Origin: Caryophanales bacterium UBA6879
GTDB lineage: Bacteria > Bacillota_I > Bacilli_A > RFN20 > CAG-288
Length of the DNA: 11,401 nucleotides
Assembly (NCBI GenBank): GCA_002449135.1
Contig: DKCH01000040.1
Span: forward strand, 217-11,617
Direction of reading: 5' to 3'
Under the pieces are notes generated by a model. The model saw only the letters and a list, made by a program, of their open reading frames with translations. It was not told the origin of the DNA and searched no databases. Positions 1 to 6,357 of this stretch are shown one piece after another (within the stretch, counting starts at the first letter, position 1; every line of letters starts with the position of its first letter). The translations under genes and the position numbers were made by a program.

Positions 1-23
1 ATTTAAATTGTAAAATTTAATTA

Positions 24-29
24 ATTATA
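24..29 (-). promoter_or_regulatory. Possible -10 box for a gene beyond the left edge
   Basis: A perfect TATAAT reads on the minus strand just downstream of the terminator that closes the six-gene operon. The hexamer 17 nt upstream (TTAGTT, 47-52) matches the -35 consensus poorly. The sequence is so A+T-rich that a chance match is quite possible. Bases 1-58 otherwise contain nothing I can name. Confidence 0.2.
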
Positions 30-58
30 AAACATAAAAATAAATTAACTAAATAAAC

Positions 59-83
59 AAAAAAGTAGGATAAAATCCTACTT
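59..83 (-). terminator. Intrinsic terminator of the ychF-to-nrnA/cysQ operon
   Basis: On the minus strand an 8-bp perfect stem (AAGTAGGA, 83-76, with TCCTACTT, 70-63) encloses a 5-nt loop and runs into a T tract. The TAG stop codon of the last gene (80-78) lies inside the 5' arm. A-rich sequence precedes the stem, so the structure could also stop transcription arriving from the other direction. Confidence 0.88.
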
Positions 84-1844
84 ATTTTTGATAAAACTTT
101 CAATTTCTTCTTTAGTAAATAAGCAATTATCTTTACTATTTAAAGCTGTAAAACCATTATGGTTATAAACATCTTTTTTATTGTAAGTAATTTCATGTAA
201 GAAATTATCTGTAAAACTACCATTAGCTTCTAAAAGAATCAATTGAGGAGCACAAGTATCCCATTCCTTAGTTCCTTCACCTAATGAATATGTAATTTCA
301 GCTTTACCTTCAGCAATTAAACAAGCTTTTAATGCAGAACCTACATATTTAATTTCTTTAACTTTTTTGTTACTTTTTACCGCTTCTAAAAAAGACATAT
401 TTTTATGATGTGCAGAATTTAAAACAATTAAATCATTTACCTTATGTGAAACATTTAATCTTTTTATCATCTTATTAGGACTAAAAACATAAGAACCTTT
501 TTTATAAACAGCAAAATATATGTCTGATCTAGCAGGAATAGAAACAACACTAACTACTGGTTTACCATTTTCTACTAAAGCAATGTTTGTAGCAAACATA
601 TCATCTTTAGAAACAAAATCCTTAGTTCCATCTAATGGATCTACTATAAAGATTTTTTCTTTCTCTAAACGAGATAAATCATCTTTATCTTCTTCTGACA
701 AAAAACCATAATTTGGAAATTCTTTAGTTAATAAACTTCTAATAATCTTATCAGAAGCAAAATCAGCTGTAGTTACTGGTGAATTATCATTTTTAATTTC
801 AACATCAAAACCCGCTTTATAAATTTCCATTATTTTCTTACTAGAAGCTTTAGCCGCTTCAAGCATAACCTTAAGTTCTTTACTATAAGGAGCAAAAGAA
901 GAGAAAAGAGCATTTTCACATTCTTCAATAACTTCTTCTTTCCTATTATAAGAAGATAAAGTACAACCAGAAGCATTTAAATGTCCACCACCTGTAAAAT
1001 GAGCGGCAATCTTTTGAACATCGATATTACCTATAGATCTAAATTCGCAAAAAGCTTTTCCATCTTCTGTTTCAGCAATGATAACAGAAATTCTACTTGC
1101 TTGAATTCTTCCAATAGAATTAACAAATAAAGCACAAGAATGTGGATTATAACCATATTCTTTACTTACATTAAAAGGTATAAAACAATAAGAAACACCT
1201 AAATCAGTCTTTTGATAATGAGTATATAAATATCCTAAGAATTTAATTGATTGTTCACTAACCCTATTAACAGCTTCATAAATTTCATTAGTTTGGGCAC
1301 CATCTTCAATTAAATGAAGACCAATTTTAGCTGATTCTTTAGTTGAATATAAAAAACGATTAGTATCAGTAGTAAAACCATAATACAAAACATTACAAGC
1401 CATTAAAGGTAACTTTGTAAATTTAGTATAAAAAATCTTAGCTATAATTTCACAAGCTGAAGAAGCCTCATCTTCAACAATTTCAAGCCCACCAAAATTT
1501 TCTTTAAAAATATGATGATCAATTTTAATGATTCCTAAATTAGGTAAAGTAAATGCCCTTTTATCACCACATCTTGCTTTATCAGGTAAATCACATGTAA
1601 TTACTAAAGAATTTTTAATTACATCATCAGAAACAATATCTGCATATGGGAAAAAAGAAGGTAACTTAGAAATATCAGTACCTATAACATATATATTCTT
1701 ATTAGGATACAAAGCTTTTAAACAAAGCTTTAAACCCTCTGTAGAACCATAACAATCACCATCTGGAAAAACATGGCCAAAAATACAAATTGAATTATAT
1801 TTTTCAACTGTATTAAAAAACTCAAGATATTTTTTATTTTCCAT
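78..1844 (-). CDS. nrnA: Fusion of NrnA-type DHH phosphoesterase and CysQ-type bisphosphate nucleotidase
   Basis: This single 588-residue frame joins two phosphoesterases. Residues 1-315 are a DHH/DHHA1 protein of the NrnA type, which degrades 2-5 nt RNAs and dephosphorylates pAp: H24, D28 and D30 in GHVFPDGD, D85, D109-H110-H111, D160, and the GGGH motif at 285-288. Residues 327-588 are a lithium-sensitive-phosphatase-fold domain closest to CysQ, a 3'(2'),5'-bisphosphate nucleotidase: D361, E384-E385, DPLDGT at 402-407, and W528-D529. All metal-ligand motifs of both halves look intact, so both are predicted active and cytoplasmic. Each half is about the length of its stand-alone family. The ATG is 4 nt after the rpoE stop with no Shine-Dalgarno, which suggests translational coupling. 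The second half may prefer another sugar or inositol phosphate, but DPLDGTKDF favours CysQ over inositol monophosphatase. Confidence 0.9.
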   Translation of the reverse strand: MENKKYLEFFNTVEKYNSICIFGHVFPDGDCYGSTEGLKLCLKALYPNKNIYVIGTDISKLPSFFPYADIVSDDVIKNSLVITCDLPDKARCGDKRAFTLPNLGIIKIDHHIFKENFGGLEIVEDEASSACEIIAKIFYTKFTKLPLMACNVLYYGFTTDTNRFLYSTKESAKIGLHLIEDGAQTNEIYEAVNRVSEQSIKFLGYLYTHYQKTDLGVSYCFIPFNVSKEYGYNPHSCALFVNSIGRIQASRISVIIAETEDGKAFCEFRSIGNIDVQKIAAHFTGGGHLNASGCTLSSYNRKEEVIEECENALFSSFAPYSKELKVMLEAAKASSKKIMEIYKAGFDVEIKNDNSPVTTADFASDKIIRSLLTKEFPNYGFLSEEDKDDLSRLEKEKIFIVDPLDGTKDFVSKDDMFATNIALVENGKPVVSVVSIPARSDIYFAVYKKGSYVFSPNKMIKRLNVSHKVNDLIVLNSAHHKNMSFLEAVKSNKKVKEIKYVGSALKACLIAEGKAEITYSLGEGTKEWDTCAPQLILLEANGSFTDNFLHEITYNKKDVYNHNGFTALNSKDNCLFTKEEIESFIKNK

Positions 1845-1848
1845 AATT

Positions 1849-2250
1849 TTATTGATCTAATTCGTCTTTTAATTCTTCTTTATCTTCAGAATTAGAGTCA
1901 TCAGATGAATCAAAGTTATTATTATCCTCATCTTCACCTAATTCTTTTTCAGTATCTTCGCTTTCAGAATTATCTTCATCAGAGTAGTCATCATTATAAG
2001 CATCATTCATATCAATATGAACCTTATCATAACTTACTCTACTTCTTAAATCCCAGAAGTTATTTGAAAGAACAACAAATCTACCATCTAAAGATAAGTT
2101 AGTGTAGAATTGAGCAATTTTACTTTTAAGTTCACTATCAGTAAAACCTAATTTTTCTCCTACCTTTTTAGCTAATTCATTAAAAGAAAGTGGGGTTTTA
2201 GATTCATTTAATAAATTAAAAGCTTCAGTAAGCATTGATGATTTAACCAT
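1849..2250 (-). CDS. rpoE: DNA-directed RNA polymerase delta subunit
   Basis: RpoE (delta) is a Gram-positive accessory RNA polymerase subunit that promotes enzyme recycling and affects promoter selectivity. Residues 5-72 form the HARE-HTH domain, with the family's NLSLDGRFVVLSNNFWDLR segment at 51-69. The rest is a disordered acidic tail: 26 of the 54 residues from 80 to 133 are Asp or Glu, which is typical of delta. At 133 residues it is shorter than the about 173-residue Bacillus subtilis protein, and the difference is mostly in the tail. An AAGGAG ribosome site (2261-2266) sits 10 nt before the ATG. It follows argS after 21 nt and precedes the phosphoesterase fusion by 4 nt, so it appears to be an internal operon gene. 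Confidence 0.93.
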   Translation of the reverse strand: MVKSSMLTEAFNLLNESKTPLSFNELAKKVGEKLGFTDSELKSKIAQFYTNLSLDGRFVVLSNNFWDLRSRVSYDKVHIDMNDAYNDDYSDEDNSESEDTEKELGEDEDNNNFDSSDDSNSEDKEELKDELDQ

Positions 2251-2271
2251 ATAATATTTTCTCCTTTTTCT

Positions 2272-3897
2272 TTACATATGATTTGGAGCAGAAACTCCAA
2301 TTAAATTTAAGGCATCCTTTAAAACTATTTGACTAGCTTTAACTAGACTTAAACGAGCTTGAGTAAGCGCTAAATTCTCTGAATCAAGAATACGGCATTT
2401 AGTATAAAATTCGTTTATAGCACCTGCTAATTCTCTCACATAGATTGTAATTTTACAAGGCTGCATTGTCAATGCAGAATCTTTAATAGCTAACTTATAT
2501 TCTTCTAATTTTTTACAAAGATTTAACTCAGATTCATCTTTTAATAAAGAATAATCACTAGAAAGAATAAAATTATTTTTACTAGCCATTTCTAAAATTG
2601 TGCATAATCTAGCATGAGCATATTGACAATAATAGACAGGATTAGTTGAAGACATACTTTTTGCTAAATCTAAATTAAAGTCAAGATGCTGAGAATTTGC
2701 TCTACTTACAAAGAAAAATCTAACACCATCAACGCCGACTTCTTCACAAAGTTCCTTTAATGAAACAGCGTTTCCAGTTCTTTTAGACATTTTAAATTCT
2801 TGTCCATCTTTAAAAAGTCTAACCATTTGAACTAAATCAATACTTAAATTATCAGGATTATAACCCAAAGACTTTAAAGCAGATTTCAATCTTATAACAT
2901 AGCCATGATGATCAGCACCAAAAAGATCAATTAAATATTCAAAACCACGATCAAACTTATCCTTATGATAAGCAATATCAGGAAGTAAATAAGTATATGA
3001 ACCATCATTTTTGATAATTACTCTATCCTTATCATCTCCATCTTTAGTAGTATTTAGAAAAATAGCACCATCTTTTTCATATAAATATGGTTTTAGTTCT
3101 TTTAAAACTTCTTCTACTTTATGAGCTTTTCTTATTGCCTTTTCAGAAGTAAAAACATCAAACTCTACTCTAAAATTCTTTAAATCCTTTTTAATATTAT
3201 TTAAGGCTAATTCAATTCCTTTTTCTTTAAAAAATTCTAAATCATTAGTTTGAACATATTTATCCCCATATTCATCTTTTAGTTTTTTGGCAAAAGAGAC
3301 AATATCCTCACCATGATAGCCATTATCAGGAACCTTAGCATCAATATTAAATTCTTGTAAATATCTAGCTTGTAAAGATTTAGCTAAATTATCTATTTGA
3401 TTACCAGCATCATTAACATAATATTCTCTAGTAACATTATATCCAGCCTTTTTTAAAATACGTGCTAATGAATCACCAATAGCTGCTCCTCTTGCGTGAC
3501 CTAAATGTAAAGCACCAGTGGGGTTAGCAGAAACATATTCAAGTAAAGTTTTCTTATTTTGACCTAAGGTAAGATTAGCAAAATTTTCATTATTTTTTAA
3601 AACTTCATCAATGACAGAAACAATATTTTTAGAAGCGAGAAAAAAGTTAATAAAACCCGGTCCAGCAACTTCAACTTTATCTACTTCAGGTAAAGAAAAT
3701 TTTGAACAAATATCCTTAGCTATTTCCAAACCTTTTTTATGAAGTTTCCCTTGTAATCTTAAAGCAAGATTACTAGCAAAATCACCATGTTCCTTAACTT
3801 TAGAATTAGAAAGTTCAATTTCTGATAGGGATATACTTATACCCATAGAAGACACAATATTTGTAAGTTCTTTTTTAATTTTTTCTTCAATTGACAT
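2272..3897 (-). CDS. argS: Arginyl-tRNA synthetase
   Basis: ArgS charges tRNA-Arg with arginine using ATP. The 541 residues follow the class I ArgRS plan: an N-terminal additional domain (about 1-85), the catalytic core with the HIGH-type motif HLGHARG at 131-137, YYVNDAGNQ at 159-167, KMSKR at 369-373, and the C-terminal DALR anticodon-binding domain (about 425-541). It closes with the family ending LIGVSAPNHM. It is slightly shorter than the usual 550-580 residues but nothing key is missing. The start is fixed by a strong AAGGAG 7 nt upstream of the ATG; this site overlaps the end of the preceding gene. The internal position next to rpoE in an operon suggests constitutive housekeeping expression. 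I saw no T-box leader. Confidence 0.97.
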   Translation of the reverse strand: MSIEEKIKKELTNIVSSMGISISLSEIELSNSKVKEHGDFASNLALRLQGKLHKKGLEIAKDICSKFSLPEVDKVEVAGPGFINFFLASKNIVSVIDEVLKNNENFANLTLGQNKKTLLEYVSANPTGALHLGHARGAAIGDSLARILKKAGYNVTREYYVNDAGNQIDNLAKSLQARYLQEFNIDAKVPDNGYHGEDIVSFAKKLKDEYGDKYVQTNDLEFFKEKGIELALNNIKKDLKNFRVEFDVFTSEKAIRKAHKVEEVLKELKPYLYEKDGAIFLNTTKDGDDKDRVIIKNDGSYTYLLPDIAYHKDKFDRGFEYLIDLFGADHHGYVIRLKSALKSLGYNPDNLSIDLVQMVRLFKDGQEFKMSKRTGNAVSLKELCEEVGVDGVRFFFVSRANSQHLDFNLDLAKSMSSTNPVYYCQYAHARLCTILEMASKNNFILSSDYSLLKDESELNLCKKLEEYKLAIKDSALTMQPCKITIYVRELAGAINEFYTKCRILDSENLALTQARLSLVKASQIVLKDALNLIGVSAPNHM

Positions 3898-3900
3898 ATA

Positions 3901-4263
3901 TTAACTCCTTTTTATTAATAATTTAATTTTACTAAGTTCATTATAACTATCATCGACTAAATGATATGATAGTTTAACTTTTTCTTTATTAAAATTAAGT
4001 TCATCTACTATTAAATTATAACTGCTTTTTTTAGAATTATATTTTTTTAATTCAATAGTTTGTCTTCCTAATTCATGATTTCTTAAGACAAAATTTATTT
4101 TTAATTCCTCATCTTCTTTATAACCTATTAATCCATAACTGGTTTTCTTTAGAATAACTCTTCCCAGCTTTTGATCATCTAAATAAACAGTATCTAAAGT
4201 GATCTGACCACTTTGATAAGAATATTCTTTATTATTTACTAAATCAATTAAGGTAAAAGCCAT
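3901..4263 (-). CDS. Small beta-rich protein, possible DUF1934 (YwiB-like)
   Basis: From the ATG at 4263 this encodes 120 residues; the frame is open back to a TTG at 4287, which would give 128. Neither start has a Shine-Dalgarno, so the ATG is preferred only because of codon type. The protein has no signal peptide or membrane segment, and alternating polar and hydrophobic residues suggest a small beta barrel. I tentatively assign DUF1934 (YwiB, lipocalin-like). One reason is position, because in B. subtilis ywiB lies directly upstream of argS. The other is that the C-terminal stretch, VKLSYHLVDD followed by LSKIKLLIK, resembles the family's final two strands. Direct similarity is weak and the function of the family is unknown. 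It lies 28 nt after the ispF stop (4 nt if TTG is used) and ends one base before the argS leader. Confidence 0.75.
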   Translation of the reverse strand: MAFTLIDLVNNKEYSYQSGQITLDTVYLDDQKLGRVILKKTSYGLIGYKEDEELKINFVLRNHELGRQTIELKKYNSKKSSYNLIVDELNFNKEKVKLSYHLVDDSYNELSKIKLLIKRS

Positions 4264-4291
4264 ATTATTTATTCTAACAAAGTTCAATAAT

Positions 4292-4783
4292 TTAATTAAT
4301 CTTTTTAATTAAAATTGTTGCAAAACAGGAAACAGCTTTGTTTTGTCCTAACGAATCCATTTTTTCATTAGTCATAGCTTTTAATGAAATTTGATCAAAT
4401 TCTATATTTAAAAGCTTTGAAATATTTACTCTAATTTCATCTATATAAGTTTTAAGCTTAGGTTTTTCTAAAATAATAGAAAGATCAATATTATTAATCT
4501 CATATCCTTTTTCTTTTAACTTATCAAATGTAAATAAAAGAATTTTAGAAGAATCCATATTTAAATACTTATCATCTTCTGGAGGGAAAAACTTTCCTAA
4601 ATCACCTAAAGCCAAGCTTCCTAAAATAGCTTCAGATAAAGCATGAAAAACTACATCACCATCAGAATGAGCAATGACTTTATATGGACATTTAATATAT
4701 ATCCCACCTAATTTAAAACCTCCACCTTCAACTAATTGGTGAATATCATAAGATGAACCAATTCTATATAATAAATTAGACAT
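4292..4783 (-). CDS. ispF: 2-C-methyl-D-erythritol 2,4-cyclodiphosphate synthase
   Basis: IspF makes MEcPP from CDP-ME 2-phosphate in the non-mevalonate isoprenoid pathway and works as a trimer with a divalent metal in each active site. The 163 residues span the whole family. The metal ligands D13, H15 and H47 are present, in SYDIHQ and FHAL, together with AHSDGDV (38-44), LGDLGKFFP (59-67), LEKPKL (105-110) and the CDP-pocket segment KAMTNEK (135-141). Compared with E. coli, T132 is replaced by M137, R142 by Q147, E149 by F154, and D46 by E51; the core catalytic residues T133 and E135 remain (T138, E140). The ATG follows the ychF stop by one base with no Shine-Dalgarno, so translation probably depends on ychF. 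The presence of the gene implies isoprenoid supply by the MEP route. Confidence 0.95.
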   Translation of the reverse strand: MSNLLYRIGSSYDIHQLVEGGGFKLGGIYIKCPYKVIAHSDGDVVFHALSEAILGSLALGDLGKFFPPEDDKYLNMDSSKILLFTFDKLKEKGYEINNIDLSIILEKPKLKTYIDEIRVNISKLLNIEFDQISLKAMTNEKMDSLGQNKAVSCFATILIKKIN

Positions 4784-4784
4784 A

Positions 4785-5894
4785 TTACTTAGTTACATTA
4801 AACTTGATGAACAATATATCACCATCTTTTACAAGATAGTCTTTACCGACAGTTTCAATTTTTCCTTCTTTTCTCAAATTAGCTTCAGTTAAATATTTAT
4901 CAATATCATTAAAAGAATAAACTTCAGCCTTAATAAATCCCTTTTGCAAATCAGTATGAATTTCACCTGCACACATTGGAGCAGTCCATCCATCTTTAAA
5001 AGTCCAGGCACGAACCTCATCTTCGCCACAAGTAAAGAAGGTCTTTAAACCTAATAAATCATAACTAGCCTTTGCTAATTTATCTAAACCTGATAAATTG
5101 GTTCCAAGCATTTTCAAATATTCTAATCTTTCTTTTTCACTTAAAGGAGCAAGTTCAGCTTCAACTTTTGCAGAAATAGGTATAGCTAAACAATTGTGTT
5201 TTTTAGCATATTCACTAACTAATGGAAAATACTTATCATTATCAGGATCACCATATTCATCCTCTGAAACATTTCCAACATAAATACATGGTTTTAAAGA
5301 AAGTAAATTCAATGGTTTTAATAAAGCTTTTTCTTCATTAGAAAGATTTAAATCTCTAGCAGATATTCCATTATTTAAAGAAGGTAAAATTCTATTAAGT
5401 AAATCTAATTCAGCAATTGCTTCCTTATCCTTTTGTAATTTAGCCTTTTTAGTAGTCTTTTCCATATGAGAATTAATGGTTTCAATATCTGCCATAATTA
5501 ATTCATATTCTATAGTAGTAATATCTCTTATAGGGTCAATTGTATTTTCAACATGGATAATATTAGGATCATCAAAGCAACGGACAACATGAATAATAGC
5601 ATCACAATTTCTAATATTACCTAAGAATTTATTCCCCAAGCCTTCTCCTCTAGATGCGCCTTTTACTAAACCAGCAATATCAGTAAATTCAAAAGTTGCT
5701 CTCACTTTACTTTTGGGTTTAAAAAGCTCAACCAAACGATCAAAACGTGGATCCTTAACCTCAACAATACCAGAATTAGGATTAATAGTAGCAAAAGGAT
5801 AATTTTCAGCAATAACATGAGAATTAGTAATTGCATTAAATAATGTAGATTTACCAACATTAGGTAAACCAACTATACCAGCTTTTAATGACAT
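4785..5894 (-). CDS. ychF: Redox-regulated ATPase YchF (OBG-family, OLA1-like)
   Basis: YchF is an Obg-related P-loop protein that hydrolyses ATP rather than GTP and associates with ribosomes. The 369 residues show the P loop GLPNVGKST (9-17), NYPFATI (31-37), the G3 motif DIAG (72-75), and a modified G4, NVSE (208-211), in place of NKxD. The G4 change is the family feature linked to ATP preference. A coiled-coil insert lies around 125-175, and a C-terminal TGS domain at about 283-367 contains RAWTFKDGWTAP. The frame is open 11 codons further upstream, but the ATG at 5894 has GGAGGAG 8 nt before it and gives the normal family length. It is the first gene of a six-gene operon and starts after the terminator of the cold-shock gene. 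Confidence 0.96.
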   Translation of the reverse strand: MSLKAGIVGLPNVGKSTLFNAITNSHVIAENYPFATINPNSGIVEVKDPRFDRLVELFKPKSKVRATFEFTDIAGLVKGASRGEGLGNKFLGNIRNCDAIIHVVRCFDDPNIIHVENTIDPIRDITTIEYELIMADIETINSHMEKTTKKAKLQKDKEAIAELDLLNRILPSLNNGISARDLNLSNEEKALLKPLNLLSLKPCIYVGNVSEDEYGDPDNDKYFPLVSEYAKKHNCLAIPISAKVEAELAPLSEKERLEYLKMLGTNLSGLDKLAKASYDLLGLKTFFTCGEDEVRAWTFKDGWTAPMCAGEIHTDLQKGFIKAEVYSFNDIDKYLTEANLRKEGKIETVGKDYLVKDGDILFIKFNVTK

Positions 5895-5902
5895 ATATAA
5901 AT

Positions 5903-5909
5903 CTCCTCC
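5903..5909 (-). promoter_or_regulatory. Strong ribosome binding site that sets the ychF start
   Basis: GGAGGAG reads on the minus strand 8 nt before the ATG at 5894. It is the best Shine-Dalgarno in the window and excludes the upstream in-frame ATG at 5927, which has none and would add 11 residues absent from the family. Confidence 0.9.
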
Positions 5910-5918
5910 ACAATAAAC

Positions 5919-5942
5919 AAGTGCCATAAAATTTTAGCACTT
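5919..5942. promoter_or_regulatory. Inverted repeat upstream of ychF, possible operator
   Basis: AAGTGC (5919-5924) and GCACTT (5937-5942) form a perfect 6-bp inverted repeat separated by 12 bases. The spacer itself contains the palindrome TAAAATTTTA (5927-5936). On the minus strand a candidate -10 (TAAAAT, 5936-5931) lies inside the repeat, and the terminator of the upstream gene ends only 10 bases away, so the operon promoter has to be in about this region. No convincing -35 is visible. The repeat could bind a dimeric regulator or fold in the ychF leader. It is not CIRCE, whose half-sites are in the opposite order. Confidence 0.4.
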
Positions 5943-5952
5943 TCTAAAGCAT

Positions 5953-5977
5953 AAAAAAACCCCACAATGAAGTGAGG
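5953..5977 (-). terminator. Intrinsic terminator after the cold-shock gene
   Basis: On the minus strand CCTCAC (5977-5972) pairs with GTGGGG (5965-5960), including one G-T pair, around a 6-nt loop, and is followed by seven T residues (5959-5953). It starts 20 nt past the csp stop and separates csp from the ychF operon. Confidence 0.88.
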
Positions 5978-5997
5978 AAATTTACTTTTTTAAATTT

Positions 5998-6231
5998 TTA
6001 TTCAGCTTTTTGGCTATTTGCTGGATGATTAGATTTAACAATATGAACATGATTAGCTCTTAAACCACGATCAGATTGTTCTTCATCGAATTCAACTTCA
6101 TCGCCTTCATGAGCAGTTTTATAGCCACTCATTTCAATTGCAGAATAGTGGAAAAAGACATCTTTCTTACTTTCATCAGTAATGAAACCGTATCCTTTTT
6201 CCTTGTTAAACATCTTAACAGTACCTTTCAT
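5998..6231 (-). CDS. csp: Cold-shock domain protein (CspA family)
   Basis: This is a 77-residue single-stranded nucleic-acid-binding protein that acts as an RNA chaperone. It has the cold-shock five-strand barrel with RNP1 KGYGFI (12-17) and RNP2 VFFHYS (25-30), an acidic loop, and the usual EGDEVEFD segment. After the domain (about residue 66) there is a short polar tail, NHPANSQKAE, which makes it about ten residues longer than the commonest Csp. The ATG at 6231 is chosen over an in-frame ATG at 6249 because AGAAAGGG sits 6 nt before it and because the family starts with MKGTVKMFN. It has its own promoter and terminator and so appears monocistronic. The leader of about 65 nt is long enough for cold-dependent mRNA control, but no structure stands out. 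Confidence 0.96.
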   Translation of the reverse strand: MKGTVKMFNKEKGYGFITDESKKDVFFHYSAIEMSGYKTAHEGDEVEFDEEQSDRGLRANHVHIVKSNHPANSQKAE

Positions 6232-6237
6232 AGAATA

Positions 6238-6245
6238 CCCTTTCT
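6238..6245 (-). promoter_or_regulatory. Ribosome binding site that sets the csp start
   Basis: AGAAAGGG on the minus strand matches the anti-Shine-Dalgarno and is 6 nt from the ATG at 6231. It overlaps the alternative upstream ATG (6249), which makes that start unlikely. Confidence 0.75.
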
Positions 6246-6293
6246 TCATTCAAGCCAAAAAGCAATAACACTATAAATTGGACCTGAACAAGT

Positions 6294-6309
6294 AGTATTT
6301 TATCATACT
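6294..6309 (-). promoter_or_regulatory. Extended -10 promoter of csp within an inverted repeat
   Basis: The minus strand reads TGATAAAAT: an extended -10 TG (6305-6304), one spacer base, then TAAAAT (6302-6297). The -35 is poor (TTATTA or ATTACA around 6318-6325), as is common when an extended -10 is present. Transcription would start near 6290 and leave a leader of about 60 to 65 nt. The -10 is enclosed by a perfect 5-bp inverted repeat, AGTAT / ATACT, with 6 bases between. Confidence 0.5.
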
Positions 6310-6318
6310 TTTTAATAT

Positions 6319-6355
6319 GTAATAAAAATTTTGATAAAAAATGTTCAAAAAATTA
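6319..6355 (-). terminator. Possible weak A+T-rich terminator after the ABC genes
   Basis: On the minus strand TTTTGA and TCAAAA can pair over a loop of 10 bases, followed by TTTTT. The stem has one G-C pair and would be weak. Its position, directly after the last ABC transporter stop and before the csp promoter, is where a terminator is expected, but the sequence support is thin. Confidence 0.3.
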
Positions 6356-6357
6356 CT

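Noticed and set aside
520..711. Plus-strand open frame inside the CysQ half
   Set aside because: It lies entirely antisense to a well-supported domain, has no ribosome site, and its composition is just the reverse of the real gene. The same applies to plus-strand frames at 1528-1752, 1905-2102, 5098-5283, 6076-6276 and 8558-8740.
840..900. Frameshift or lost stop joining two separate genes at the NrnA/CysQ junction
   Set aside because: The frame runs through a linker without any stop, both flanking domains are complete and in the same phase, and the internal ATG at 866 has only a badly spaced AAGG before it. I treat it as a genuine fusion.
3898..3930. T-box leader ahead of argS
   Set aside because: The space before argS is only a ribosome site that overlaps the end of the preceding gene; there is no room for a leader and no T-box sequence.
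5895..5927. N-terminal extension of YchF from the ATG at 5927
   Set aside because: The extension has no ribosome site of its own, contains the strong GGAGGAG of the internal ATG, and is not found in the YchF family.
5919..5942. CIRCE (HrcA) element
   Set aside because: The half-sites are AAGTGC then GCACTT with 12 bases between; CIRCE is TTAGCACTC-N9-GAGTGCTAA, the opposite order and a different spacing. No chaperone gene is nearby.
6232..6249. N-terminal extension of the cold-shock protein from the ATG at 6249
   Set aside because: These codons include the Shine-Dalgarno of the next ATG, and the family begins at MKGTVK.
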